Notes: generated by a model from the sequence alone, not told the origin. Shown: positions 41,916 to 53,785, counted from the stretch's first letter. The stretch: DNA of 64,000 bases from Candidatus Dormiibacterota bacterium (GCA_024280995.1 JAMXLM010000007.1:1-64000); one strand, 5' to 3'. A program made the numbers and translations.

Positions 41916-42778
41916 GCGGTGGGGGCAGGTCGAGCAGGGCGGGCGGCGCCGGCCGGGCGGTCAGCCTGGCGGGCGAGGGCATCGATCGCGTCGGCGACCT
42001 GAGTCCACACGCGCTTGGGCACATCGTGGCCCATGCCCGGGACCTCGATCAGGCGCGCCCCCGGAATCGCGGCCGCGACGCGACGTCCGTTCTCGACCGG
42101 GATGAGAATGTCCGCGTCGCCGTGGACCACGAGGGTGGGGACGCGCAGCGAGCGCAAGCGCTCCAGCCTGCCGGGAGCGGCCAGGATCGCCTGCAGCTGA
42201 CGCAAGTAGCCCGAGGGGTGGAACGCGCGGTCGATCGCGGCGGCGGCGCGAGCGCTTTCGTAGGCCTCATCGAACGGATCGTCGGGGCCTAGCAGAGCCC
42301 GCTTGTTCCGCAAGCCCATGTCGATCCGCCCCTCTCGCGTCCCCGGGTCGGTTGCGAGCAGCACGGCCCGGCCTTCGTCCGTCGGCGGCACCTGGTCGTC
42401 GCCATTCGGCCCCGAGATGAGAGAGGTCAGGGTCAGGACACGCTCCGGATGGTTCAGGGCGAGGAGCTGGCCGATGAAGCCTCCCATCGACGCGCCGACG
42501 ATGTGCGCGGCGGGGATGCCCAAGGCGTCCAGCAGCCCCGCGGCGTCGTCGGCCATTTCCTCGAGGGAGTAAGCATCGTCGGGCCAGGTCGAGAAGCCGG
42601 AGTCGCGGTTGTCGTAACGGATGACGTAGAAACCGTGCGCCGCCAGCAGCCGGCAGAACTCCTCGTCCCAGCTGATCATCTGCGTGCCGAGCCCGCCGAT
42701 CAACAGCAGCGGCCGGGCCTTCAGGTCACCGAAGGTCTCGTACTCCACCTCGATCCCGTTGGTGCTGGCGCGCGGCAT
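41909..42778 (-). CDS. Alpha/beta hydrolase
   Basis: 289 residues. The nucleophile Ser is in IVGASMGGFIGQLLALNHPE. The acid is likely the second Asp of LVVHGDADILIPVENG and the His is in VPGMGHDVPKRV. NRDSGFSTWPDDAYS near residue 60 resembles aclacinomycin methylesterase-like hydrolases. Start ATG 42778 follows TAGCAT by 7 bases; ATG 42787 is the alternative. It has a Pro/Ala-rich tail where ccdA begins. Confidence 0.87.
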   Translation of the reverse strand: MPRASTNGIEVEYETFGDLKARPLLLIGGLGTQMISWDEEFCRLLAAHGFYVIRYDNRDSGFSTWPDDAYSLEEMADDAAGLLDALGIPAAHIVGASMGGFIGQLLALNHPERVLTLTSLISGPNGDDQVPPTDEGRAVLLATDPGTREGRIDMGLRNKRALLGPDDPFDEAYESARAAAAIDRAFHPSGYLRQLQAILAAPGRLERLRSLRVPTLVVHGDADILIPVENGRRVAAAIPGARLIEVPGMGHDVPKRVWTQVADAIDALARQADRPAGAARPARPAPTAC

Positions 42779-42785
42779 CGAGACC

Positions 42786-42796
42786 ATGCTACTAAT
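42786..42796. promoter_or_regulatory. Overlapping divergent leaderless promoters
   Basis: Minus strand TAGCAT (42786-42791) is 7 bases from ATG 42778. Plus strand TACTAA (42790-42795) is 6 bases from GTG 42802. The two -10 boxes overlap by two bases, so the hydrolase and oligopeptidase should compete for polymerase. Confidence 0.55.
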
Positions 42797-42801
42797 CGGC
42801 C

Positions 42802-44652
42802 GTGGCCAATTCCCTTCCCGCGCGATCAGAGGTCGACAAGCGGTTCACGTGGAACGCCGAAAGGGTTTTCCCGGAAGAGTCCGGATGGGATCAGGCCGTG
42901 GACGGCATAGTCGCCAGCCTGCCGGACCTGGCCGAGTTCAAGGGCCACCTCGGTGACGGGCCTGACACCCTGGCGGACTGGTTCGACGCCAACGAGCGGG
43001 CCCACCGCCTCATCACCAAGGTGGCCGTCTACACGACGATGTCGTACTCCGTCGACGTCGGCAACCAGCTGGCCTCGGCGCGCACCGACCGCTTGCGCAC
43101 GGTCGCCGCGCAGCTGAGCGCCGCGGCGTCGTTCGCTATCCCGGAGATGCTCGGGATCGGCTTGCCGAAGCTGCGCGAGTGGGTCGCCGGCTCGCCTCGC
43201 CTGGCGCATCTGGGTCACTACTTCGACCGGCTCGAGAAGCTGCAGGAGCACATCCGCAGCTCGGAGGTAGAGGAGCTGCTTTCGCAGGCGTCCGACCCAC
43301 TGGCAACGGCGCTCTCGGTGCACGGGGTTCTCGCCAACACCGACCTGAAGTTCGCGCCGGCGGTCGGCGCGGGCGGTGAGCTACACGAAGTCGCGCAAGG
43401 CACGATCGCCAACCTGCTGACCAACCCGGACCGCGAGGTCCGTCGCACCGCCTTTGAGAGCTACGCCGACCAGCACCTTGCGATGAAGCACGCGATGGCC
43501 GCGAGCCTGGCGGGTGGAATCAAGCGGGACGTCTTCTTCGCCCGAGCGCGCGGCTATTCGTCATCGCTCGCGGCGGCGCTCGAGCCGGCGCACATCCCGA
43601 TCGAGGTCTTCCACAACGTCGTGCGCACGTTCCGCGAAAACGCCGGCACCTGGCATCGCTACTGGCACATTCGGCGCCGGGCGCTGGGTCTCGAGGTGTT
43701 GAAGCCATATGACCTCCGCGCCCAGCTCAGCCCGAACGTGCTGAAGGTGCCGTACGGGGAGGCGGTCGACTGGATCTCGGAAGGCGTGGCGCCGCTGGGC
43801 GAGGACTACGTAGAGATCATGCGCCGGGGTGCGCTCCAGGACCGCTGGGTGGACGTCTATCCGAACAAAGGCAAGCGCATGGGTGCGTTCTCGACCGGGT
43901 CGATGGACACGCCGCCCTTCGTGTTCATGAGCTACAACGACGACATCTATTCGATGAGCACCCTGGCGCACGAGCTGGGGCACTCGATGCACTCGTACCA
44001 CACGCGCGGCACCCAGCCGTTCGTCTACTCCAACTACGGGCTCTTCCAGGCCGAGGTGGCATCGAACATGCACCAGGCGCTGACGCGCCGCCACCTCCTG
44101 GCGACCAAGACCGACCCTGCCTTCCAGGTCGCGGTGATCGAGGAGGCGATGGCCAATTTCTATCGCTACTTCTTGATCATGCCATCGCTGGCTCGATTCG
44201 AGCTCGAGGTGCATGAGCGGGTCGAAAGGGGCGAGGCGCTGACCGCGGAGACGCTGAACGGCTTGATGGCGGAGCTGCTGCTGGAGGCGTATGGCGACGA
44301 GGTCGACGTCAGCGATCGAGATCGGGAGCGCGTCGGGTCGACCTGGGCGCAGTTTCACACCCACCTGTACTCGAACTTCTACGTCTATCAGTACGCGACG
44401 GGGATCGCGGCGGCGGATCACCTTGTGCAGCGCGTCGCCGCGGGCGACCGGAAAGCGATCGACTCTTACCGCGCCTTCCTGAAGAGTGGCGGCTCGATGT
44501 ATCCGCTCGAAGGCTTGCGCATGGCCGGCGTCGACATGACCTCGCCCGAACCGGTGGAGGCGGCCTTCGCAACGCTCGCGTCAATGGTCGATCGGCTGGA
44601 GAAGCTGACGCTCACAGAACGATCCGCATCACGTCCGAGTCGCGAATCTTGA
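42802..44652 (+). CDS. pepF: M3-family oligoendopeptidase (PepF-like)
   Basis: 616 residues. The zinc site is H390-E-L-G-H394 in LAHELGHSMHSYHTRGTQPF; a downstream Glu in VIEEAMANFYRYF completes it. It cleaves peptides of about 7-17 residues in the cytoplasm. Start GTG 42802 follows TACTAA. The last 41 bases overlap the convergent acetyltransferase gene. Confidence 0.92.
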   Translation: MANSLPARSEVDKRFTWNAERVFPEESGWDQAVDGIVASLPDLAEFKGHLGDGPDTLADWFDANERAHRLITKVAVYTTMSYSVDVGNQLASARTDRLRTVAAQLSAAASFAIPEMLGIGLPKLREWVAGSPRLAHLGHYFDRLEKLQEHIRSSEVEELLSQASDPLATALSVHGVLANTDLKFAPAVGAGGELHEVAQGTIANLLTNPDREVRRTAFESYADQHLAMKHAMAASLAGGIKRDVFFARARGYSSSLAAALEPAHIPIEVFHNVVRTFRENAGTWHRYWHIRRRALGLEVLKPYDLRAQLSPNVLKVPYGEAVDWISEGVAPLGEDYVEIMRRGALQDRWVDVYPNKGKRMGAFSTGSMDTPPFVFMSYNDDIYSMSTLAHELGHSMHSYHTRGTQPFVYSNYGLFQAEVASNMHQALTRRHLLATKTDPAFQVAVIEEAMANFYRYFLIMPSLARFELEVHERVERGEALTAETLNGLMAELLLEAYGDEVDVSDRDRERVGSTWAQFHTHLYSNFYVYQYATGIAAADHLVQRVAAGDRKAIDSYRAFLKSGGSMYPLEGLRMAGVDMTSPEPVEAAFATLASMVDRLEKLTLTERSASRPSRES

Positions 44653-45043
44653 AGCCGATCCGCTCGTAGAGTCGGTGCGCGGCGTCGCGGTTGGGACCCC
44701 TGCCTGACTGCAGCTCGGCCACCTGCGCGCCTTTCTCGCGGCCGACGTCGAGGGCTGCCTTGACCAGTGCCTCGCCCACCCCCTTGCCCCGCGCCTCGGC
44801 GTCGACGACCACCTCGTCGAGACGCGCCTTGATCCAGAAGGGAGTGGTGTAGACGATGACCGTGGTCGTACCGACGACCTGGTCGCCGTCCCTCGCGATC
44901 AGCAGGGTCACGTCCGGATCGGCGATGAGCTGCTCGAGACGCGCCATGTCGGGGACCGGCAGAGCAGGGTTGAGCTGGGGCAGCAACCGCGCCAGCGCGG
45001 CGTGGAGGTCGGGCGTCGCGTTACTGACGGTCTCGATCCGCAC
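44612..45043 (-). CDS. GNAT-family N-acetyltransferase
   Basis: 143 residues. VVDAEARGKGVGEALVKAAL is the acetyl-CoA binding motif A, with VGTTTVIVYTTPFWIKARLD before it and RDAAHRLYERIGFKIRDSDV at the end. Acceptor unknown. I place the start at GTG 45043, 6 bases after TAGTGT; GTG 45049 is the other option. Confidence 0.87.
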   Translation of the reverse strand: MRIETVSNATPDLHAALARLLPQLNPALPVPDMARLEQLIADPDVTLLIARDGDQVVGTTTVIVYTTPFWIKARLDEVVVDAEARGKGVGEALVKAALDVGREKGAQVAELQSGRGPNRDAAHRLYERIGFKIRDSDVMRIVL

Positions 45044-45049
45044 TGCCAC

Positions 45050-45055
45050 ACACTA
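45050..45055 (-). promoter_or_regulatory. Leaderless -10 box of the GNAT gene
   Basis: TAGTGT on the minus strand, 6 bases from GTG 45043. It lies in the 17-base gap to the divergent mannosidase. Confidence 0.45.
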
Positions 45056-45060
45056 ACGCG

Positions 45061-47520
45061 GTGCAACTCGAGCTCCGCGCGCGGATTGGTTTGGCGGGAG
45101 AGTACCTGCCCTTTCATGTGGGTGACCCGTGGGGATCGCCGTGGAGCACGACTTGGTTCCACGTACGCGGCCGGGTGCCGGCTGAGTGGGCTGGCCGGCG
45201 GGTGGCCGCGATCTTCGACCTCGGATGGCAGGGGCCGACCGGGTTTACATGCGAGGCGCTGGCTTGGCGCAACGGCAAGCCATGGCGTGGTGTTGATCCG
45301 GACCATCCGTGGCTTCCGATCGAGGGCTCCGAGGTGGACTTCTACCTCGAGGCCGCTGCCAGCCCGCGCGCGACCGAGCAGGGAGAAGAGCCGGCGGCCT
45401 CGATGATCGCCCTGCGCGAATCCCGTGAGCCGGCGTTCGTATTCCGGCGCGCCGACCTTGTCATCCGCGACCCTCAAGTCGCGACCGCAGACCCGGCCGA
45501 TACCGGCGCACACCGCATCACGGCCGTCGGTCACGCCCACATCGACACCGCCTGGGAGTGGCCGCTGCGCGAGGCGAAGCGCAAGTGCGCGCGCAGCTGG
45601 TCGACGCAGCTCGAGCTGATGGACGCCTACCCGGATTACGTTTTCGCGTGCTCGCAGCCGGCGCAGTACGCGTGGATCAAGGAGTCGTACCCGGACCTGT
45701 GGGCGCGGATCAAAGAAAAGGTCGCGGGTGGGCAGTGGGAGCCCGTCGGCGCGATGTGGGTCGAGGCGGACTGCAACCTTCCCTCGGGTGAGGCGCTCGT
45801 GCGCCAGCTGCTGCACGGCAAACGCTTCTTCATGCAGGAGCTCGGCGTCGAGACGCGCGTCCTGTGGCTGCCGGACGTGTTCGGCTACCCAGGCAACCTG
45901 CCGCAGCTGATCAAAGAGGCGGGCTGCGACTATTTCCTGACCCAGAAGCTGTCGTGGAACGACACCAACAAGCCGGACCACCACACGTTCTGGTGGGAAG
46001 GGATCGACGGAACTCGCGTATTCACGCACTTTCCGCCGGCGGACACATACAACGGAAATTTCAGCCGCGAGGAGGTCGAGGCCAGCGTCCGGAACTACAA
46101 GGATGCGGGTCGGTCAGACAGGTCGCTCTACCTTTTCGGGTTCGGCGACGGCGGCGGAGGACCGACCGAGGAGATGATCGAGGCCGCGCATGCGTTGGGC
46201 GTGCCGATCGGTCACGCAAGCGAGTTTTTCGATCTTGCCGCGGCTGAGGCTCATGACCTGGCGACGGTTCAGGGCGAGCTGTACTTCGAGCTTCACCGCG
46301 GCACGTACACGACCCAGGCCCGTACGAAGTGGTTGAACCGCCGGGCGCAGACGGCGCTCCGCGAGGCTGAGATGTGGTCGGTGGCGGCCGGGGATTATCC
46401 GCGCGCCGAGCTCGATGAGCTCTGGAAGACGCTGCTGCTGAACCAGTTTCACGACATCCTGCCGGGCTCGAGCATCGACTGGGTCTACGAGGAGGCCGAG
46501 CGCGACCTCGAAGCGGTCGTCAGCGGCGCACATGCGATCGCTCTCAAGGCGGCAGAGAAGGTGGGCGTGCAGGTCGAAAAGCCATCGCGCACGCCGCCAG
46601 ATGCGTCATCGCTAGAGAACGAACTGCTCCGCGTCGAGCTGGGCTCCGACGGCGTGGTCACGTCGATCTGGGACAAGGAGGCCGGGCGTGAGGTGCTTAC
46701 GGGGCCGGGCAACGTGCTCGAGCTGCACGAGGACAACCCGCGGAGATGGGACGCGTGGGACCTGGACATCGAGCATCGCGCCGACTTCGTGACCGTCGGT
46801 CGCAGGTTCGGCGAGTCGTCCGTCCAGCAGCTCATCACGCTTGAAGGTCGGGTGTTGCGCTTCGACACCGAGGTCGACTGGCACGAACGACACAAGATTC
46901 TGAAGGTCGCGTTTCCGGTCGCGGTTAGGGCAGAAGAGGCGACCTACGAAGTTCAGTTCGGCCATGTCCGGCGCCCGACGCACATGGCCACCCCGCGTGC
47001 GCGCGCGATGTTCGAGGTGTGCGCGCAGCGGTGGGCGGACCTGGGAGATGAGACGTACGGGGTTGCGCTGCTGAGCGACTCCAAGCATGGGTATGACATC
47101 CACGACTCGGTGATGCGGCTGTCGCTGCTGCGGGCGCCCACTCACCCTGACCCGAGCGCCGACCAGGGAAGGCATCGCTTCACATACGCGCTGATGCCCC
47201 ACCCGGGCGACTTCCGCGAGGCCGGTGTGATCGAGGCGGCCGAGGAGCTCAACAGCATCCTTGGCTCGCCACGGTCTTTGGTGTCGGTCGACACTCGGCA
47301 GGTGAGGGTCGAGGCGATCAAGTTCGCCGAGGATTCGGACGCGGTGATCGTTCGGCTCTACGAGGCATGGGGCCGGCTGTGTCGGGCAACGCTGTCGACG
47401 ACGTTGCCGCATGCACGGGTGACGCTGTGCGACCTTCTCGAACGCGAGCGTTTGGAGTCATCGCTGACTCTCGACTTCAGGCCGTTCCAGGTCGTGACGC
47501 TAAAGGTGGAGGGCGCGTAG
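45061..47520 (+). CDS. GH38 alpha-mannosidase
   Basis: 819 residues. ITAVGHAHIDTAWEWPLREA holds the zinc-binding His and Asp. The nucleophile Asp is in VLWLPDVFGYPGNLPQLIKE (about residue 273). FWWEGIDGTRVFTHFPP, LLNQFHDILPGSSIDWVYEE and a C-terminal beta domain complete the family. It should remove mannose from glycans or mannosyl-glycerate. The N-terminal 150 residues form the usual ancillary beta domain. It has no signal peptide, so it acts inside the cell. Confidence 0.92.
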   Translation: MQLELRARIGLAGEYLPFHVGDPWGSPWSTTWFHVRGRVPAEWAGRRVAAIFDLGWQGPTGFTCEALAWRNGKPWRGVDPDHPWLPIEGSEVDFYLEAAASPRATEQGEEPAASMIALRESREPAFVFRRADLVIRDPQVATADPADTGAHRITAVGHAHIDTAWEWPLREAKRKCARSWSTQLELMDAYPDYVFACSQPAQYAWIKESYPDLWARIKEKVAGGQWEPVGAMWVEADCNLPSGEALVRQLLHGKRFFMQELGVETRVLWLPDVFGYPGNLPQLIKEAGCDYFLTQKLSWNDTNKPDHHTFWWEGIDGTRVFTHFPPADTYNGNFSREEVEASVRNYKDAGRSDRSLYLFGFGDGGGGPTEEMIEAAHALGVPIGHASEFFDLAAAEAHDLATVQGELYFELHRGTYTTQARTKWLNRRAQTALREAEMWSVAAGDYPRAELDELWKTLLLNQFHDILPGSSIDWVYEEAERDLEAVVSGAHAIALKAAEKVGVQVEKPSRTPPDASSLENELLRVELGSDGVVTSIWDKEAGREVLTGPGNVLELHEDNPRRWDAWDLDIEHRADFVTVGRRFGESSVQQLITLEGRVLRFDTEVDWHERHKILKVAFPVAVRAEEATYEVQFGHVRRPTHMATPRARAMFEVCAQRWADLGDETYGVALLSDSKHGYDIHDSVMRLSLLRAPTHPDPSADQGRHRFTYALMPHPGDFREAGVIEAAEELNSILGSPRSLVSVDTRQVRVEAIKFAEDSDAVIVRLYEAWGRLCRATLSTTLPHARVTLCDLLERERLESSLTLDFRPFQVVTLKVEGA

Positions 47521-47805
47521 CAGGGCGGCCGTCGCCGCGGCCACCGCCACCACGACGAGGAAGGGCGCCCGGAGAACGACCGCGACGATTGCGACCACGA
47601 GCGCAGCTGCGCGCACGTCGACCACCAGGTGCTGGCCGGTCGAGAAGGTTTGAGTGGCGACGAGGGCGGCGAGAAGGGCGATCGGTATCAGGGGCACGGT
47701 TCGCTGGACGCGTGGATCTTGCAGCCATCGCTGCGGGAGCGATAGGCCGGCGAGTTTGAGCCCATAGCAGGCGACCGAGGCCACTAGAACGCCGGCCCAC
47801 GTCAT
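47500..47805 (-). CDS. azlD: AzlD-like branched-chain amino acid exporter subunit
   Basis: 101 residues with three to four membrane helices. VACYGLKLAGLSLPQRWLQD is the conserved loop of the family. With AzlC it exports branched-chain amino acids. ATG 47805 overlaps the azlC stop by 4 bases. It overlaps the mannosidase end by 21 bases. Confidence 0.85.
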   Translation of the reverse strand: MTWAGVLVASVACYGLKLAGLSLPQRWLQDPRVQRTVPLIPIALLAALVATQTFSTGQHLVVDVRAAALVVAIVAVVLRAPFLVVVAVAAATAALLRALHL

Positions 47806-48533
47806 CGTCGGAAGACTCCGTAAAGCGTGACGAGCAACGCGACGACCAGGAGCGGCACGCCCGCGGGCACGAAGGGCAGGACCACGATCGCCACCACGGC
47901 GGCCGCCATCGCAATTGCCAGCGGCTCACGTGCCCGGAGTCGGGGAGCAAGCAGGGCCAGAAACGCAGCGGGGGGCGCGGCGTCGAGGCCGAGCACCTTC
48001 GGGTTCGACAGTGCATGGGTGGCGAGGGCGCCGATCAGCGTGCCCGCGTTCCACAGGATGAAAAGCGCAACGCCTGTCGACCAGAAAGCGAATCGGCTGA
48101 GTGCCGGATCGTCGCGCGCGATCGCCATCGCGGTCGTTTCGTCGATGACGAACTGCGATGCCGCGAACCGACGCCAGCCAATCGCGCCCAGGATCGACGA
48201 GAGGCGCAGCCCGTAAAGCGCGTTGCGCGAACCGAGCAGCGCCGCCGCTACCGCGCCCGCCCACACGGTTCCCCCGGCGCCCACCACGCCCACCAGCGCG
48301 AACTGCGATGCGCCCGTGAACATGACGATCGACATGACGCACGTCTGGGCAATGCTCAGACCCGCCGCGGTCGAAATGGCACCGAAGGAAATCGCGTACG
48401 CACCGCTCGCGATCGCGATGCCTAGCGCATCGCGGAGTATTCCTCTTCTCGGATCAGCCCCCGACCTTGTTGCCGTCCCGTCCGACGACGAACCATGCGG
48501 CTCCGAAGTTGTTGATGGCGTGTCCGCCGGCAT
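47802..48533 (-). CDS. azlC: AzlC-like branched-chain amino acid permease
   Basis: 243 residues. GIAIASGAYAISFGAISTAA, then MFTGASQFALVGVVGAGG, NALYGLRLSSILG and QFVIDETTAMA are AzlC landmarks. The first 27 residues (SSSDGTATRSGADPR) are not conserved, but ATG 48533 is the only canonical start and has CACAAT 7 bases upstream. Another frame in this stretch ends in a protein-like tail (see findings). Confidence 0.87.
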   Translation of the reverse strand: MPADTPSTTSEPHGSSSDGTATRSGADPRRGILRDALGIAIASGAYAISFGAISTAAGLSIAQTCVMSIVMFTGASQFALVGVVGAGGTVWAGAVAAALLGSRNALYGLRLSSILGAIGWRRFAASQFVIDETTAMAIARDDPALSRFAFWSTGVALFILWNAGTLIGALATHALSNPKVLGLDAAPPAAFLALLAPRLRAREPLAIAMAAAVVAIVVLPFVPAGVPLLVVALLVTLYGVFRR

Positions 48534-48540
48534 CCCCGGG

Positions 48541-48546
48541 ATTGTG
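48541..48546 (-). promoter_or_regulatory. Leaderless -10 box of azlCD
   Basis: CACAAT on the minus strand, 7 bases before ATG 48533. Confidence 0.4.
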
Positions 48547-48593
48547 ATCGGTGATGCCGTAGCAGAGCGGATGACCCGCGAACGCAGTCGGGG

Positions 48594-49697
48594 TTACCCG
48601 TCCGGACCTCTCGCCACTCCGAACTCGATCGTCGGTGCGACCGCGACGATTCGACCTTCGACCTTGACCAGCTTCCAGCCGCCCTCGTGGACCATGCGGT
48701 GGTGTCGCTTGCACAGCAGAATGCAGTTGTCGAGGTTGGTCTCCCCGCCCTCGATCCAATGCACGAGGTGGTGCCCATCGCACCACGACGCCGGACGCTC
48801 GCATCCCGGCCACTGGCAGTGCTTGTCGCGGACGACCAGAGCCTTGCGCAGCGCACCATCGACCAATCGCTTTGACCGGCCGACGTCGATGACCGTCGAG
48901 TCCTGGTCGAGAAGGACGCGGGTCACGTTGCAGTCGCACGCAATTCGCTGCACGCTGCGCGCCGAGATCGGAAGCGAAAACTCCACGTCGGCGGCGGGCG
49001 CCCCGGCCATTCCCTTCAAGGTCTCGATCGTCGCGGTCACCTGAAGCTCAGCCGGCTTGCCACCCTTGGAGAGATCCTCGAGCGCATCCGCCCAGCGCTG
49101 GTCGCGCGTCCGGTCGTCGTTCTGGCCGGACTTCTGCGCCAGAGGCTCCAGTGCGCTCCGCACCGCCGCGCCACCGGCCGGATCCAGCAGGCCGGTGACG
49201 ACCAGGCAGCCGTCCCGCGCCGTGTTCAGGCGAAGGTAGCGCCCTTCGCGCAGCTGTTCCTGGTCGCGGTTGTAGCCCTCGGCGTCGACCGCGTGCCGAT
49301 AGTGCAGGCACTGGTGGAAGAACTTGCCTGGCGTGTACGTCTTGGCCAGAGGAAGGAGCTTCGCCTCGTCGAACGCGCCACCCACCTCGAGCGCCGTCCG
49401 ACCCATCGTCGCCACGTGGGCGAACCCGACCTCGCCCGAGTGCATAGCCTCGATGGTCGCCGGCATCTCACGGGCGGCGCCGGCGACCGCAAACGCGTTC
49501 CACACATCGTGCGAGGTCATGTGGCAGTTGAAGCGGATCCAGTCCGCCGCGGTGTTGAAACCCTCGAAGTCCCACCACGTCGTCTTGTCGAACGCGGCGG
49601 CCTCGCGCGAGAACTCGAGCTCTAGCTCGTCAATCTGCCGGCGAAGATCGACGAGTCGTCGCGCGTTCTCCTCGCCGCTGGGCAGTGGATCGACCAC
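48594..49697 (-). CDS. HNH endonuclease with DUF222 domain
   Basis: 367 residues. A DUF222 N-terminal domain (about 15-250) is followed by the zinc-HNH core CQWPGCERPASWCDGHHLVH, then NLDNCILLCKRHHRMVHEGG. These proteins are abundant in high-GC bacteria, may be mobile (13E12-type), and nick or cut DNA. Start GTG 49697 follows GGAAGGTG by 6 bases. It stands alone. Confidence 0.88.
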   Translation of the reverse strand: MVDPLPSGEENARRLVDLRRQIDELELEFSREAAAFDKTTWWDFEGFNTAADWIRFNCHMTSHDVWNAFAVAGAAREMPATIEAMHSGEVGFAHVATMGRTALEVGGAFDEAKLLPLAKTYTPGKFFHQCLHYRHAVDAEGYNRDQEQLREGRYLRLNTARDGCLVVTGLLDPAGGAAVRSALEPLAQKSGQNDDRTRDQRWADALEDLSKGGKPAELQVTATIETLKGMAGAPAADVEFSLPISARSVQRIACDCNVTRVLLDQDSTVIDVGRSKRLVDGALRKALVVRDKHCQWPGCERPASWCDGHHLVHWIEGGETNLDNCILLCKRHHRMVHEGGWKLVKVEGRIVAVAPTIEFGVARGPDG

Positions 49698-49763
49698 CCC
49701 GACACCTTCCCAGCCCTCCGCCCGAAATAGAACCCTCTTTACACGACACGCCTGTACGCGCCG

Positions 49764-50504
49764 TCAGCCCGGGAGCCGCTGCGTCTCCCCGCCACGCGCC
49801 CGGCCCCCGCCAGCCGAGCGGCCCGACGTCCCGCCACGCGCCCGCGCCCGCGCCCGCCCGACGAATCGCTCGAACAGGCTCCGCGCCCAAGGCAGGTCGG
49901 CGGTCAGCTCCTCCGGGTGACACTGCACCGCGACGATCAAGCCGTCTTCGGACTCGACGCCCTCCACCGTCCCATCCTCTCCTTGCGCCGTCTGCCGCAA
50001 GCCTGGCGCCAGCCGGCTGACCGCCTGGTGATGGAAGCTGTTAACCCGTATCTCCCGCCCGCCCGCGGCCTGCCCGAGCTCCGACGAAGGATCGACCTCG
50101 ACGCGGTGCGCCAGATGGCTGCGCCCATGGTCCCGGACGTCGTGGTTGTCCAGGTGCTGCACCAGCGACCCGCCCAGGGCGACGTTGATGACCTGCTGCC
50201 CGCGGCATATGCCCAGCACGGGGACCTCGGCCGCCTGCGCCTCACGGACGAGGCGAACCTCGGTGTCGTCGAGCGGGCGGTCGATCGGTCCGACCCTCTC
50301 GTCCGCCACCTCGCCGTACAGCGCCGGGTCGACGTCCCAACCGCCGGGCAGCAACAGGCCCTCCAGGTCCGGCAGCGATGGGGTTCCCGGCGGCAGCTCG
50401 ATTGCCTCGGCCCCCGCCGCCTCAATCGCCCTTAGGTAAGGCACGTAGTAGCCCTCGCCCTTCCGCGGGCTGACGGTGACCCCGATTCTCGGCCGTTCCG
50501 GCAT
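49764..50504 (-). CDS. Class I glutamine amidotransferase-like hydrolase (C26, PuuD-like)
   Basis: 246 residues. The nucleophile Cys is in VPVLGICRGQQVINVALGGS, the His in QCHPEELTADLPWARSLF, and LLLPGGWDVDPALYGE precedes them. This fits gamma-glutamyl-gamma-aminobutyrate hydrolases. The last 28 residues are Gly/Arg-rich and not conserved. ATG 50504 follows TAACCT by 6 bases; this box lies in the end of the xdhC-like gene. Confidence 0.88.
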   Translation of the reverse strand: MPERPRIGVTVSPRKGEGYYVPYLRAIEAAGAEAIELPPGTPSLPDLEGLLLPGGWDVDPALYGEVADERVGPIDRPLDDTEVRLVREAQAAEVPVLGICRGQQVINVALGGSLVQHLDNHDVRDHGRSHLAHRVEVDPSSELGQAAGGREIRVNSFHHQAVSRLAPGLRQTAQGEDGTVEGVESEDGLIVAVQCHPEELTADLPWARSLFERFVGRARARARGGTSGRSAGGGRARGGETQRLPG

Positions 50505-50510
50505 GCCGCT

Positions 50511-50516
50511 AGGTTA
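50511..50516 (-). promoter_or_regulatory. Leaderless -10 box of the C26 hydrolase gene
   Basis: TAACCT on the minus strand, 6 bases before ATG 50504. It overlaps the TAA stop of the upstream gene. Confidence 0.45.
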
Positions 50517-51430
50517 CGTGGCGGCCAGAGTCTTCTCGAAGGCGGCCTTGCAGGCCGCGGAGCAAAACCAGTAGGTGTTTTCGCCGGCGACCAGCTTGTG
50601 AGGACTCGTCAGCGGATCGACCGTCATCCCGCACACAGGGTCGGTGACAAACGTGACCTGCGCCGTCTTGACCACCGCGCCTGCCGCTGCCTGATGTGGC
50701 CCCCGCTTTCGCCGCAGCGTCACGATCTCGGCCAGCGCCAATAGCGCGATCTCCTCCTGCGTGCCGCCGCGAACCCTCCCCGCCGGAGTCCGGACCCGCG
50801 CGATCGTCTCCTCGTCAAGGCCGCGCCGCGAAAGCTCCGCTCGAACGGCGGCTGCCCGCTTCGAGCTCGCGATGAGGCTCACATCCAGCGAGGCGTGGCC
50901 AAGCGCCGCCTCCAGCGCGTCCTCGTCGAAGTGGCCCATCGTCGCGACGACTGCGTAACCCTCGCCCGGAGCGACCTGCAGGGTCGCCACCTCCGCCTGG
51001 CCCACGCTGCGCGCCCGGAACCCCGTCAGCTCGCCAATCCTGGCCAGCGTGGTCGCGGCCGGTCCGTCCCCGAATACGAGCAGTAGAGGCTTTGGCAATC
51101 TCGGCTCGATGAAGATATCGAGCGAGCCGCCGCTTGGGCACGTGGTGGCGATCATCAGCTCGGCTTGCCTGCGTGTCTCCTTGACCTCTTCCCCGCCCAC
51201 GATGTGGACCAGCTGAGGGGATCCCTCTGCCAGCGCCCTGAGCGCCTCGCGTCTGACCACAGGCTCGGAGCACGTCCCGCCGATCCATCCGCGCAGCCGG
51301 CCGTCGGCGGTGATCACCGCCTTGTCCCCGGGCTTCGCCGAGGTCGGCGCCTGCACCCGCACCACCGTGGCCAGGGCACACGGAGTGCCCGAGTCCTCGA
51401 GCTCCTTCAGCAGGTCGTATAGGTCGTCGC

Positions 51431-51434
<4 letters not shown>
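50514..51434 (-). CDS. XdhC/CoxF-like molybdoenzyme maturation protein fused to a YHS domain (probable ATA start)
   Basis: 306 residues. ALATVVRVQAPTSAKPGDKA, then GRLRGWIGGTCSEPVVRREA and a Rossmann-like half with LLVFGDGPAATTLARIGELT are XdhC/CoxI traits. Such proteins load the molybdenum cofactor. The last 45 residues (DPVCGMTVDP, then YWFCSAACKAAFEKTL) form a YHS/TRASH metal-binding domain, an uncommon fusion. The only start that gives the family length is ATA 51434 in ATAG with the coxL stop, with GGGGGTGA 4 bases upstream. GTG 51467 would add eleven non-conserved residues. Confidence 0.83.
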
Positions 51435-53785
<2,351 letters not shown>

